Below the pieces are notes generated by a model, which did no database searches, had not been told where the DNA came from, and saw nothing but the letters and a program-made list of their open reading frames with translations. Source: Cytophagales bacterium (lineage in GTDB: Bacteria; Bacteroidota; Bacteroidia; Cytophagales; Microscillaceae). From it: a stretch of 33,945 nt of DNA. This document shows, in pieces, positions 21,337 through 30,188 of the stretch. The stretch lies in NCBI GenBank assembly GCA_013298075.1, contig JAAFJG010000049.1, forward strand, positions 1 to 33,945, read 5' to 3'. How positions within the stretch are numbered: position 1 is the first letter of the stretch; each line of letters begins with the position of its first letter. Position numbers and translations under genes: made by a program.

Positions 21337-24243
21337 TCATTCTAACTGCCTCATAGCTAATTGTTTAAAAAGTCCTTCTTCCTGAATAAGTTGTTGATAA
21401 GTGCCTTGTTGAATAATTTTTCCCTGCTCGAAAACAAAAATTTTATCTACGTTTTGAATCGTACTCAAACGATGGGCAATAATAATTCGAGTGGCTTGTA
21501 ATTTGGTTAAACTTTGTGTAATTACTGCTTGTGTAATATTATCTAAAGCACTTGTAGCCTCATCAAAAATAACAATTTTTGGTTTTCTAACTAAGATTTT
21601 TGCAATCAAAAGACGTTGTTTTTGTCCGCCTGAAAGCGTTGAGCCACCTTCATTGATGACCGTATTCATTTGCATAGGCATTTGTTTGATGTCTTCATCA
21701 AAGGCAGAAAGTTTGGCTGCCTCCCAAGCATCTTCTATGGTTAGGCTGGGAGAATGTCCAATAATATTCGATAAAATATCACCGGGCATCAATTGACTAT
21801 CTTGCAAAACTGTTCCAATCTGACGACGAACCAATCGAATATCAGCCTGCGAAATATCTTGTCCATCATAATAAATAGCACCCGATTCTTGCATTTCAAA
21901 ACCCAATAACAAACGAATTAACGTAGATTTTCCTGATCCTGAAGCACCTATGAAAGCCACTTGTTCGCCTGCTTCTATTTTCAAAGAAATTTCTTGCAAT
22001 ACCAATGGCATATCATTTTGATACCTAAAATGTAAGTTTGAAATCTCAATATTGCCTTTTAATTTCCCCGGATTATGTTTTTCTACATCACTTTCAGGCA
22101 CGTTTTCTAAAATAGGTTTTGCCCTTTCGTACAGCGGAACAATTTTATAGGCAGTCAATAAAGTAGAACTCAAATGCAAAAGTCCTGCGGTAAATGCACC
22201 ATAAGCCGCATAAAAAGCCAAAAAACTACCTGTACTCAAATTCATTTCTGTTTTTTGAAATGTATAAAATAAAATAGCCGTACCAAAAATAGGTATAATC
22301 ATTTCCCAAACACTTTGCCAATTTTGTGGTTGTTGTGCTAATCTTGCTAAATATTTACTTTCTGTAAAAAAACGTAACCAATGTGTATAAGCGCGTATTT
22401 CTGTGCCTGTAACTCGAAATTTTGTTAAACCTGATAAAATTTGTAATGCCCAACCTTGCGTTTTTCCATCTGCTTCACGCCTTTTTTTCTCAATTTTTGC
22501 TTGTTTTTGTCCTAAAAAATATAAAATTAAAACTTGAAAAGCCACTAACATTAACGCTACAAAAGTCAATAACACGCTATAAAAAAGCAATAAAATAAGA
22601 TTCAAACACGCAAAAACGCCTCCTAAAATACCAGTAATTACCATTCCTGATAATAATTTTCTGATTTCATTGATGCCCATAATTCTATCGCTCAAATCTC
22701 CCACCGAAAAATTTCTAAAAAAATGAACAGGTAATTTCAAAACTCTATCCAAAACTCCCGCTTGCAAACGATAATCCATCATTAATTCGAGTCGCAAAAG
22801 GGCTGTATTTTCTGTCAATTGAAAGATTAAATTGCCAAAAGTAACCAATAATAAGGCAAATCCAATTTGAAAAATTTGCGTTTTGGCTGCATTTGGAATA
22901 ACTTCATCAAATAAAATTCCTGTCAAAATAGGCATAGATAAACCCAAAAAACTGGCTATCAAACCCCAAAATAATATTTTTGAGATGTCTTTTTTATTTT
23001 TTTCTAAAGAAAATTTTAAAATATCTTTGGTTGTTAGTGGTTTATTTTCAAAAGTAGGATAAAAAACATATCCAATTTTATCGATTTTTTTTGCGTTTTC
23101 TGAATTGATGATAAATTCTGTTTGCGTGTGTGTATTGTACGCTACAAAATTATTTTTTTGTGGAATAATAGCAATCGTTTCATTTGTTTTTGTCAAAAAA
23201 CCAACCATTGCACTCGCATTTTTTTGATACCAATTTCCTTCTAATTTTACTTCTCTGTATCTAATTTGAGAACTTCGAGCAATTTCTCCCAACGGGTCAG
23301 GCGTATTTTTATTGATAGGCGTAACTAACGTAATTTCCTCAAAATTGGCAACCATTTGGCAAGCCAAAAAAAGTGCATCTTCTGAATCAAAAGCAATTCG
23401 ATTCAAAAAATGAGAAGGATTTTTTCCTTCTAATATATTTTTAGTTTGATTTAAGGCGTTTTTAGTTTGTTGATATTGATGTTGATAACTATCAAAAAGT
23501 TTTTTTTTTTCGGTTATATCTTCAAAAATAATTTCATTTTTTTCGAGAGTTAAAATAATAACATCCAAACTTGCCATTCCTTGCCAAGCAGCTTCACTTT
23601 GTAATGCTTCTTGTGTTTGAATGAATTTTAGGCCTAAATTTCGTTGATTATTTTGCCAAAAAGAGCGTCTTGTCAAAGGTAAAATTAAATCATTTTCAGT
23701 ATTTTCGATTTGAATTGTGCCATTGATAGAAACTTTATCGATTTTTTCTGCGGCTATTTTTGCCCACACGATATTTTTTTGGGCTGATATTTTTTCATCA
23801 TTTCTTAAAATCAATCTTTCATTTTGTTGCACCAATACATCGGCGGTTTCGTTGGGATAACTTTTATTTTGAGCAATTTTATAAAATATATTTTCAATCC
23901 AATGGTCAATTTTTTGGGTAAATATTTCTTGTGTTTCTTGATTTTGATATAATTTTTTAAAATTTTCTAAAGTCATTTCCCAAATAATACTATCTTCTGT
24001 GGCATCAACTAAAAAAGAAATTTCAGTATTACTTTTATATACATTCATACCAAAAAGCAATTCATCTTTAAAAATTTCACTAAAAAAAAATCGTTTTCCT
24101 ATCGGATTTTTTTCTTCTATTTTTGTGGTATAAAGATGTATATTTCCTGTTTCTAATAACCAAACACTTTCAGGATTATCCAATAAAAAAGGAGTATTGA
24201 CAGTCAAAAAATGTTTTTGGCTGTTATCAAAAAAAGATTGCAT
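21337..24243 (-). CDS. NHLM-type bacteriocin ABC exporter (permease-ATPase fusion)
   Basis: A 968-residue inner-membrane exporter of the NHLM bacteriocin ABC2 type. Residues 1-400 are a soluble N-terminal region without the C39 peptidase that cleaves double-glycine leaders. About 405-690 is an ABC transmembrane domain (PVHFFRNFSVGDLSDRI is the classic coupling segment), and about 725-965 is the ATPase with Walker A GASGSGKST (near 765), signature LSGGQKQR and Walker B IVIFDEATSALD. Relatives export modified peptides with nitrile-hydratase-like leaders, usually beside a companion protease-transporter and precursor genes, none of which is found here. It may serve an unlinked precursor. A TAACTTTG box (24266-24273) lies 23 bases upstream. 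Confidence 0.85.
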   Translation of the reverse strand: MQSFFDNSQKHFLTVNTPFLLDNPESVWLLETGNIHLYTTKIEEKNPIGKRFFFSEIFKDELLFGMNVYKSNTEISFLVDATEDSIIWEMTLENFKKLYQNQETQEIFTQKIDHWIENIFYKIAQNKSYPNETADVLVQQNERLILRNDEKISAQKNIVWAKIAAEKIDKVSINGTIQIENTENDLILPLTRRSFWQNNQRNLGLKFIQTQEALQSEAAWQGMASLDVIILTLEKNEIIFEDITEKKKLFDSYQHQYQQTKNALNQTKNILEGKNPSHFLNRIAFDSEDALFLACQMVANFEEITLVTPINKNTPDPLGEIARSSQIRYREVKLEGNWYQKNASAMVGFLTKTNETIAIIPQKNNFVAYNTHTQTEFIINSENAKKIDKIGYVFYPTFENKPLTTKDILKFSLEKNKKDISKILFWGLIASFLGLSMPILTGILFDEVIPNAAKTQIFQIGFALLLVTFGNLIFQLTENTALLRLELMMDYRLQAGVLDRVLKLPVHFFRNFSVGDLSDRIMGINEIRKLLSGMVITGILGGVFACLNLILLLFYSVLLTFVALMLVAFQVLILYFLGQKQAKIEKKRREADGKTQGWALQILSGLTKFRVTGTEIRAYTHWLRFFTESKYLARLAQQPQNWQSVWEMIIPIFGTAILFYTFQKTEMNLSTGSFLAFYAAYGAFTAGLLHLSSTLLTAYKIVPLYERAKPILENVPESDVEKHNPGKLKGNIEISNLHFRYQNDMPLVLQEISLKIEAGEQVAFIGASGSGKSTLIRLLLGFEMQESGAIYYDGQDISQADIRLVRRQIGTVLQDSQLMPGDILSNIIGHSPSLTIEDAWEAAKLSAFDEDIKQMPMQMNTVINEGGSTLSGGQKQRLLIAKILVRKPKIVIFDEATSALDNITQAVITQSLTKLQATRIIIAHRLSTIQNVDKIFVFEQGKIIQQGTYQQLIQEEGLFKQLAMRQLE

Positions 24244-24265
24244 TCAACAAAATATTTATGTATTG

Positions 24266-24273
24266 CAAAGTTA
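24266..24273 (-). promoter_or_regulatory. -7 box of the NHLM exporter gene
   Basis: Minus strand TAACTTTG, 23 bases before the ATG at 24243, with no clear -33 TTTG. Confidence 0.4.
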
Positions 24274-24350
24274 TTAAAAAAATAGTGAATTTAAAATTTT
24301 ATTGATTATTTGTTGTTTATTTTTTGGAAAATTATGAGAATAAATTTTTA

Positions 24351-24382
24351 TTTGTTTTTTGCATATTATTTGACTATTTTTG
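24351..24382 (+). promoter_or_regulatory. Promoter of hemG-rlpA
   Basis: TTTG at 24351-24354, 20 bases, TATTTTTG at 24375-24382, 21 bases before the hemG ATG. Confidence 0.65.
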
Positions 24383-24402
24383 CGTTTAAAATAAAAAAAT
24401 AA

Positions 24403-25698
24403 ATGGTAATTATTATAGGTGCAGGAATTTCGGGCTTGTCTTTGGCGTATTTTTTACAGCAAAAAAATATTCCTTATCAACTCATAGAAAAATCAAACGA
24501 AGTGGGAGGATATTTACAAACCAAAAAAATAGACAAGTATCAATTTGATTTGGGTGCAAATACCATTTTGACAGACGAATTTTTGATGAATTTTTTACAA
24601 GAAATTGGTTTAGAAAATGAAATCATAGAGGCAAAAGATGTTAGCAAAAATAGATATATTCTCAAAAATGGAAAATATTGTGCGTTGCCTTCCAAACCTC
24701 AACATTTATTATTTAATTCGTTTTTTAGTTGGAAAACAAAATGGAAAATCTATCAAGAATTAAATAAAAAAAAGGAAAATATTGAGAACGAAACCTTATC
24801 ACATTTTTTTGAAAGGCGTTTTTCAAAAGAAATCGTTGATTATGCACTTACGCCTTTTGTGCGAGGAATTTATGCAGGAAATCCTGATAATTTATTGATA
24901 GAAAAAACTTTTCCATTGCTCAAAAAATACGAAAATGAATATGGTTCGGTCATTCGTGGCTTTATCAAAAACAAATCAGGAGAAAGAAAAAAAACAATTA
25001 GTTTTAAAAATGGTATGAATATTTTACCCGTTTTTATTGCTAAAAAACTATCAAATATTACATTAGATTGTGAAGTGAAAAATATAGAAAAATCAGAGGA
25101 TAAATATATAATCCAAACAACCAAAGGAAATTTTGAAGGCGATAAAATTGTGTTTGCTTTGCCAAGTTTTAACGTTTCGAAACTTTTATGTAATATATTG
25201 CCCGATTCGAAAGTATTGAATGAAATAAACTACGCACCGATGAAAATTGTTTATTCAATTTATGAAAAAGAGAGCGTAAAACATCAATTAAATGGTTTTG
25301 GTGGATTAAATCCCGCCGTTGAAAATACGTTTGCTTTGGGAAGTATTTGGAATAGTTCAATTTTTGACAATAGATGCAAAGAAAATCAAGTAATGTTTAC
25401 GACTTTTGTGGGCGGAAGTGCTGCACCAGAAAAAATAAAACTAAGCGAACAGGAAACCAAAGAAAAAGTACATCAAGAATTATCAAATTTTTATAAAATT
25501 ACAAAAAAACCGATTTTTTCTTACATTTATTTTTGGGAAAATGCACTTCCTCAATATGATAAAAATTGTATCAAAGCACACGAATGGATTGAAAATCAAC
25601 AAAAAAATAATATATTTGTCTGTGCAAATTGGTATGGTGGCGTTTCTTTGGGAGATTGTATCAAAAAAGCAGAAAATCTAACTAAAAATTTATTATAA
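24403..25698 (+). CDS. hemG: Protoporphyrinogen/coproporphyrinogen oxidase (HemG/HemY type)
   Basis: A 431-residue FAD enzyme of the oxygen-dependent protoporphyrinogen oxidase family, a late step of haem synthesis. The dinucleotide motif is IIGAGISGLSLAYFLQ (3-18), followed by LIEKSNEVGGYLQT and DLGANTIL. The C-terminal FAD-binding block is FVCANWYGGVSLGDCIKKA. Amino-oxidase-type sequence in between, FKNGMNILPVFIAKKL, binds substrate in relatives. The family cannot be split reliably into proto- and coproporphyrinogen oxidases by sequence alone. It is followed two bases later by rlpA, so they share a transcript, and no other haem gene is present here. Confidence 0.9.
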   Translation: MVIIIGAGISGLSLAYFLQQKNIPYQLIEKSNEVGGYLQTKKIDKYQFDLGANTILTDEFLMNFLQEIGLENEIIEAKDVSKNRYILKNGKYCALPSKPQHLLFNSFFSWKTKWKIYQELNKKKENIENETLSHFFERRFSKEIVDYALTPFVRGIYAGNPDNLLIEKTFPLLKKYENEYGSVIRGFIKNKSGERKKTISFKNGMNILPVFIAKKLSNITLDCEVKNIEKSEDKYIIQTTKGNFEGDKIVFALPSFNVSKLLCNILPDSKVLNEINYAPMKIVYSIYEKESVKHQLNGFGGLNPAVENTFALGSIWNSSIFDNRCKENQVMFTTFVGGSAAPEKIKLSEQETKEKVHQELSNFYKITKKPIFSYIYFWENALPQYDKNCIKAHEWIENQQKNNIFVCANWYGGVSLGDCIKKAENLTKNLL

Positions 25699-25700
25699 TT

Positions 25701-26435
25701 ATGAAAAATAATCTCATTTTTATCTTCTTTTTTTATGTTGTATCTTTTCAAATTTTGGCACAAAAATTTGAAAATTACAAAGAAGAAGGCATTATTTCTT
25801 ATTATACCGAAAAATTTGAAGGACGAATAACAGCCTCTAATGAAGTTTTTAAAAATGAAGAATTAGTTGGCTCACACAAAAAACTTCCGTTTGGTACAAA
25901 AGTTTTGGTAACGAATTTAACAAATAACAAAGAAGTTATCATTCGTATCAATGATAGAGGTCCGTATGCGTATGGGAGAATTATGGATATTTCTGAATCT
26001 GCTGCTAATAAAATTGGATTAGTAGAAACAGGAACGGTCAAAGCAAGTATCAAAGTAATCAGCGTGGGCAAGCAAGAAAACGCCAAAGTCGAATTCGATA
26101 AAAATTATTTGAAAGAAAAAAAAACACCCACAAATACTGATGATTTGACCATTGGAAAAACGTATAGTATTTGGAAAACCGAACAACTTCCCAAAGGTTA
26201 CGGCATACAATTAGGCACGATGCAAAGTTCGGAGGCGAGTATAAAATATGCAAAAAAAATCTTACAAGACTTAAATTTTAAAGAAAAATCTTTTATTTCT
26301 GTCTATAAAAATGATAGCGGAGAGGTATCTTACAAAGTATTTTTGGGGGAATATCAAGACGAAAAAACAGCCAAAAGTATGATGAAAAAATATACTTCTG
26401 TGATTGGCACACAAACAATGGTTAAAAAATATTAG
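25701..26435 (+). CDS. rlpA: RlpA-like septal ring protein with SPOR domain
   Basis: A 244-residue exported protein with a signal peptide ending LAQ (about residue 21). A double-psi beta-barrel of the RlpA type (about 30-118) has SYYTEKFEGRITASNEVF, HKKLPFGTKVLVTN and INDRGPYAYGRIMDISESAA, with Asp in the conserved D-x-S position. A linker leads to a SPOR domain (about 163-244), which binds denuded septal peptidoglycan. RlpA proteins are lytic transglycosylases in some species; whether this one cleaves glycan is not provable here. It begins two bases after the hemG stop. Confidence 0.88.
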   Translation: MKNNLIFIFFFYVVSFQILAQKFENYKEEGIISYYTEKFEGRITASNEVFKNEELVGSHKKLPFGTKVLVTNLTNNKEVIIRINDRGPYAYGRIMDISESAANKIGLVETGTVKASIKVISVGKQENAKVEFDKNYLKEKKTPTNTDDLTIGKTYSIWKTEQLPKGYGIQLGTMQSSEASIKYAKKILQDLNFKEKSFISVYKNDSGEVSYKVFLGEYQDEKTAKSMMKKYTSVIGTQTMVKKY

Positions 26436-26482
26436 ATTTTATCAAAAAAAATCACCAAAAAAATCACTCAAAAAAACAATTT

Positions 26483-27109
26483 ATGAAACCATTTGCGATT
26501 TTTATTTCTGCTATTTTTCACCCGCTTTTGTTGCCGAGTTATGGTTTTGGCGTGTTGTTTTTTTTGAGTAATTTAACTATTTTTCCTACTTCTACGGACA
26601 TAAAATGTCGTTTGTGGTTTATTTTATTTGTCCTTACTTTTGTCGTTCCTTTTTTTGTGATACTTGTTTTTTATTTCACTAAAAAAATTACAAATTTGAT
26701 GATTGCAAACAAAGAAGAGCGAATCAATCCATTTTTATTTACTACTTTATTGTATTGTTTTTTCACTTCTTTTTTTTTGATAAATGAAAATTTGATACGA
26801 TTTCCTGCACTCGGTATTATTTTGACAGGTATTACATTGTCTTTGGCAGTCTTAACTTTGGTAACTTTATATTGGCAAATTAGTGCGCATAGTATTGGTA
26901 TGAGCGGTATGTTAGGAAGTACTTTAGCGTTACAAATGGTGTATGATAGTAATTTGTTGTTGCCTTTTTTTAGTTTGATATTTTTGACAGGTTTGGTGAT
27001 GAGTATGCGTTTGTATTTGCAAGCACATACGCCTTCGCAAGTGTGGGCAGGAGCGGGAGTTGGCTTTTTTATTAACTTTTTTGTAGTGCTTTCTGTGGCT
27101 TTTTTTTAA
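26483..27109 (+). CDS. PAP2-like integral membrane protein
   Basis: A 208-residue inner-membrane protein with about six helices, resembling PAP2/phosphatase superfamily members. The three motif positions are recognisable but altered: KEERINPF for the first, SAHSIGMSG for the P-S-G-H block, and RLYLQAHTPSQVWAG for the third, where Gln replaces the usual Asp after His. Such variants may not be phosphatases and their role is unknown. Possible activity on lipid-linked phosphates is inference from family. It follows rlpA by 47 bases on the same strand, so is probably in the same unit, and it ends directly at hairpin H2. Confidence 0.7.
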   Translation: MKPFAIFISAIFHPLLLPSYGFGVLFFLSNLTIFPTSTDIKCRLWFILFVLTFVVPFFVILVFYFTKKITNLMIANKEERINPFLFTTLLYCFFTSFFLINENLIRFPALGIILTGITLSLAVLTLVTLYWQISAHSIGMSGMLGSTLALQMVYDSNLLLPFFSLIFLTGLVMSMRLYLQAHTPSQVWAGAGVGFFINFFVVLSVAFF

Positions 27110-27160
27110 TCGTTTGTTTGAGTTGTCAATGTCGAAGACTTGACAAACTCAGACAAACGA
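27110..27160. terminator. Bidirectional hairpin terminator, repeat H copy 2
   Basis: Outer arms tcgtttgt (27110-27117) and acaaacga (27153-27160) enclose the same 31-nt core seen at 5093-5123 (here 27120-27150, two base changes in the loop, same bulged A). It begins one base after the stop of the PAP2-like gene and faces the convergent gene at 27174. Confidence 0.7.
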
Positions 27161-27173
27161 TATATCATAAAAA

Positions 27174-27944
27174 TTACCAATAATATCTTTGCACCAAATA
27201 ATTAGCAATTACTTCTTTGATAGTCGAAGTACTCATATCTTTTGCTTGTAATGTGAACACAATATTATCTTTTAAGGTAGTAACTCTTATTGATTTTCCA
27301 TTGAGTTCGGTCATTGCTTCAGCTATTTTTTTACCTTCGTGATTTAAAATTTTGTATATTGTCATAATATTTCCACCTATCATTTCATTATTATTTGAGA
27401 TACGTCCCAAACTTTTGAAATCTTGTTGTACATCATCGCCATAAATACTAATTGACGCTTGTCTATTTCTTTCTAATAAAGTTGTATTGTTATTATTATT
27501 TCCGATGGTATTATTTCCAATATTGTTATTAGGAACATTAATCATAGGTTTTTCTGCATACAAAGTAACAAATCTTTTTTCGCCTTCTTCACTAAAACCA
27601 TTTTTGGTCAGCACGCCATTTCTAACTAAATATTTTGCTAAACCTTTTCTATCAATCACATCTGGATACGCTTTTTGATTTGATTTGATAAAAGTTACTT
27701 CTGTAATATCTAGTACGGTTTCAGATACTTTAGCCAACATTACTTCTTTGTCAGTATTATCTTTGATGCTATAAGTACTAATTGGGTCAAGTAATCCACC
27801 ACCGCTCAACGTTTCAATACTTCCTACAATTTCATTATCTAATTTGATTTTTTTTGTTTTTTTATCAAATTCTATTTTTTGTTTTTGAGCAAACAAACCA
27901 ATGTGGACAATCAATATAATTGTCAAAAAAAATATTTTTTTCAT
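27174..27944 (-). CDS. Secreted protein of unknown function
   Basis: A 256-residue exported protein with a signal peptide (MKKIFFLTIILIVHIGLFAQ, residues 1-20). The mature part begins Lys-rich (KQKIEFDKKTKKIKLDNEIV), passes through beta-rich segments (IVGSIETLSGGG, TVLDITEVTFIKS), then an Asn-rich linker (136-155) and a C-terminal mixed region ending YLVQRYYW. I recognise no domain. A TAATTTTG box (27995-28002, minus strand) lies 50 bases upstream. It is monocistronic and convergent with the PAP2-like gene. Confidence 0.7.
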   Translation of the reverse strand: MKKIFFLTIILIVHIGLFAQKQKIEFDKKTKKIKLDNEIVGSIETLSGGGLLDPISTYSIKDNTDKEVMLAKVSETVLDITEVTFIKSNQKAYPDVIDRKGLAKYLVRNGVLTKNGFSEEGEKRFVTLYAEKPMINVPNNNIGNNTIGNNNNNTTLLERNRQASISIYGDDVQQDFKSLGRISNNNEMIGGNIMTIYKILNHEGKKIAEAMTELNGKSIRVTTLKDNIVFTLQAKDMSTSTIKEVIANYLVQRYYW

Positions 27945-28208
27945 AATAATTTTACTTTTTTAAGTATAAACGAAAAAATTGATGAAATGTTTTGCAAAAT
28001 TATATTTTTTTATTTTTAGAGCGTGCTTAAAAATTATTTCCACTAAAAAATTATTTTATTAAATACTTTTTTGTATATTATTTACATAAAAAAATAATTT
28101 CCCTTAAACCTTTATTTTTAAATGTTCCGTTACTGAAAAATCATAACATTAGTTTTATAAATCATCAAAATCAATCCTATGAGTATTCATATAATTTTTT
28201 CAATATTT
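27945..28208. other. Divergent intergenic region before hutU
   Basis: AT-rich; it holds the TAATTTTG -7 box of the secreted-protein gene (27995-28002, minus strand). Nothing else is recognised. Confidence 0.4.
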
Positions 28209-28240
28209 TTTGTACTTCATATATATATTTATTACTTTTG
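28209..28240 (+). promoter_or_regulatory. Promoter of hutU, upstream of repeat R
   Basis: TTTG at 28209-28212, 20 bases, TACTTTTG at 28233-28240. Transcription would start near 28246, so the leader (about 165 nt) runs through the whole of repeat R copy 2. Confidence 0.6.
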
Positions 28241-28265
28241 CATAGAAAGTATATTTTTTCATAGT

Positions 28266-28389
28266 AGAGTTTTTTAGATGGTAGCCAAAAATTGACAAAA
28301 ATCATTAAAAATTCGAGAAAAAAGAAAAAAAATCCGTATTAATCCGCTAAATCCGTGTGCTAAAATCTCTTTCATTTAAAAAATACTAC
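28266..28389 (+). repeat. Repeat R copy 2, in the hutU leader
   Basis: Same element as at 20889 and 33820, but 9 bases shorter: tatctgtgt is missing between two GTGT direct repeats (ccgtgttatctgtgtgct versus ccgtgtgct), a typical slippage deletion. Confidence 0.75.
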
Positions 28390-28410
28390 TATATAAACAT
28401 AAAAAAAATA

Positions 28411-30111
28411 ATGCCAACAATCGCAGAAGAAAAAAAAACAAAACTAAGTCTTTTTTTAGAAAAATATGCTAATCACCCACATTATAAAGCCCCAAGAGGA
28501 AACGAATTGAACGCAAAATCTTGGCAAACAGAAGCCGCATTGCGTATGTTTTTGAATAATTTGGACGCAGAAGTAGCAGAAAATCCCGCCGAATTAGTCG
28601 TATATGGAGGCACAGGACAAGCAGCCCGAAATCGTGAATCTGTCGAAAAAATTATCGAAATTTTATTAGAATTAGACGATGAACATAGTCTTTTAGTCCA
28701 ATCTGGCAAACCTGTAGGCGTATTACCCACACACGCACAAGCACCACGCGTATTGATAGCCAACTCAAATTTAGTTCCTAAATGGGCAACTTGGGAACAT
28801 TTTGAAGAATTAAAACAACGCGGATTGATGATGTACGGACAGATGACCGCTGGAAGTTGGATTTATATTGGCACACAAGGAATTTTACAAGGAACGTATG
28901 AAACTTTTGCAGAATGTGGTAGACAACATTTTGGTGGAGATTTGAAAGGACGATTGTTAGTTACAGGTGGCATTGGCGGTATGGGTGGAGCGCAACCTTT
29001 GGCAGCAACGATTGCAGGGGCAACTTTTTTAGGAATTGATATTGATAAATCTCGAATCGAAAAAAGATTAAAAGATAAATATATCGATAAAATTACTGAA
29101 AATTATGAAGAAGCAGTTCGTTGGGCATTAGAAGCAAAAGCAAAATCAGAAGCAATTTCAATCGGTTTGGTGGGAGATATTGGAGATGTGTTAGAAAGAT
29201 TATTAAAAGATAATATTATTCCTGATGTTTTGACTGACCAAACTTCCGCTCATGACCCTGTTTTTGGGTATGTTCCGAATGGTTTACATTTAGACGAGGT
29301 GGAAAAATTACGCAAAGAAAATCCTGTTTATTACAAAGAACTTTCTTTGAAATCGATGGCAAGGCACGTAAATTTGATGTTAGAAATGAAAAAAAGAGGG
29401 GCAAAAGTTTTTGATTATGGCAATAATTTACGCGAATTTGCCAAACAAGGCGGTTGTGAAAATGCTTTTGATTTCAAAGGTTTTGTACCCGAATATATAC
29501 GCCCACTTTTTTGCGAAGGAAAAGGTCCTTTTCGTTGGGTAGCACTCTCTGGAGATGAAAATGATATTAAAGTTACAGATGAAGCATTAATGGAGGCTTT
29601 TCCTGAGAATACGCACATGAAAAAATGGTTGAAAGCCGCTCAAGAAAAAGTGGCTTTTCAAGGTCTACCTGCTCGAATCTGTTGGTTAGGAATGGGCGAA
29701 AGACAAAAAGCAGGCTTGATTTTTAATGAATTAGTCAGAACAGGCAAAGTAAAAGCACCGATTGTGATTGGGCGTGATCATTTAGATTGCGGTTCGGTTG
29801 CCTCTCCTAATAGAGAAACAGAAGCCATGTTAGATGGTTCTGATGCAGTGTCTGATTGGGCTTTATTAAATTTGATGGTCAATACAGCCGCAGGAGCAAC
29901 TTGGGTTTCTTTGCATCATGGTGGTGGAGTTGGTATGGGGTATTCACAACACGCAGGCATGGTAATTATTGCAGATGGCACAGAAAGATCTAAAAATTGT
30001 ATCACAAGAGTTTTGAATAATGATCCTGCTATGGGCGTTTTAAGACACGCAGACGCTGGTTATGACATTGCTAAAGAAACAGGCGAAAAATTTGGATTGA
30101 ATATTTGGTAA
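28411..30111 (+). CDS. hutU: Urocanate hydratase (urocanase)
   Basis: A 566-residue cytoplasmic enzyme of histidine degradation that adds water to urocanate to give imidazolonepropionate, with tightly bound NAD+ as electrophile. The family blocks are all present: [26 protein letters not shown], the NAD-binding [15 protein letters not shown] (near residue 186), [23 protein letters not shown] (whose Cys is probably the one that contacts NAD), and [21 protein letters not shown]. The frame opens earlier with a GTG at 28357 inside repeat R, but ATG 28411 gives the usual N-terminus. No other hut genes are nearby. Confidence 0.95.
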   Translation: MPTIAEEKKTKLSLFLEKYANHPHYKAPRGNELNAKSWQTEAALRMFLNNLDAEVAENPAELVVYGGTGQAARNRESVEKIIEILLELDDEHSLLVQSGKPVGVLPTHAQAPRVLIANSNLVPKWATWEHFEELKQRGLMMYGQMTAGSWIYIGTQGILQGTYETFAECGRQHFGGDLKGRLLVTGGIGGMGGAQPLAATIAGATFLGIDIDKSRIEKRLKDKYIDKITENYEEAVRWALEAKAKSEAISIGLVGDIGDVLERLLKDNIIPDVLTDQTSAHDPVFGYVPNGLHLDEVEKLRKENPVYYKELSLKSMARHVNLMLEMKKRGAKVFDYGNNLREFAKQGGCENAFDFKGFVPEYIRPLFCEGKGPFRWVALSGDENDIKVTDEALMEAFPENTHMKKWLKAAQEKVAFQGLPARICWLGMGERQKAGLIFNELVRTGKVKAPIVIGRDHLDCGSVASPNRETEAMLDGSDAVSDWALLNLMVNTAAGATWVSLHHGGGVGMGYSQHAGMVIIADGTERSKNCITRVLNNDPAMGVLRHADAGYDIAKETGEKFGLNIW

Positions 30112-30134
30112 AATGTATTGAATCTATCAAAATA

Positions 30135-30173
30135 AAAAAAACTTGCTTTTCAATCAAAAAAGCAAGTTTTTTT
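30135..30173. terminator. Bidirectional terminator between hutU and the peptide-binding lipoprotein
   Basis: Perfect 16-bp arms (30135-30150 and 30158-30173) aaaaaaacttgctttt / aaaagcaagttttttt with a 7-base loop. A and T tracts allow function on both strands between convergent genes. Confidence 0.8.
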
Positions 30174-30188
30174 ATTAACTATTTTTGA

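Noticed and set aside
28357-28410. A GTG start that adds 18 residues to HutU.
   Set aside because: The extra codons are repeat R sequence and the usual N-terminus begins at ATG 28411.
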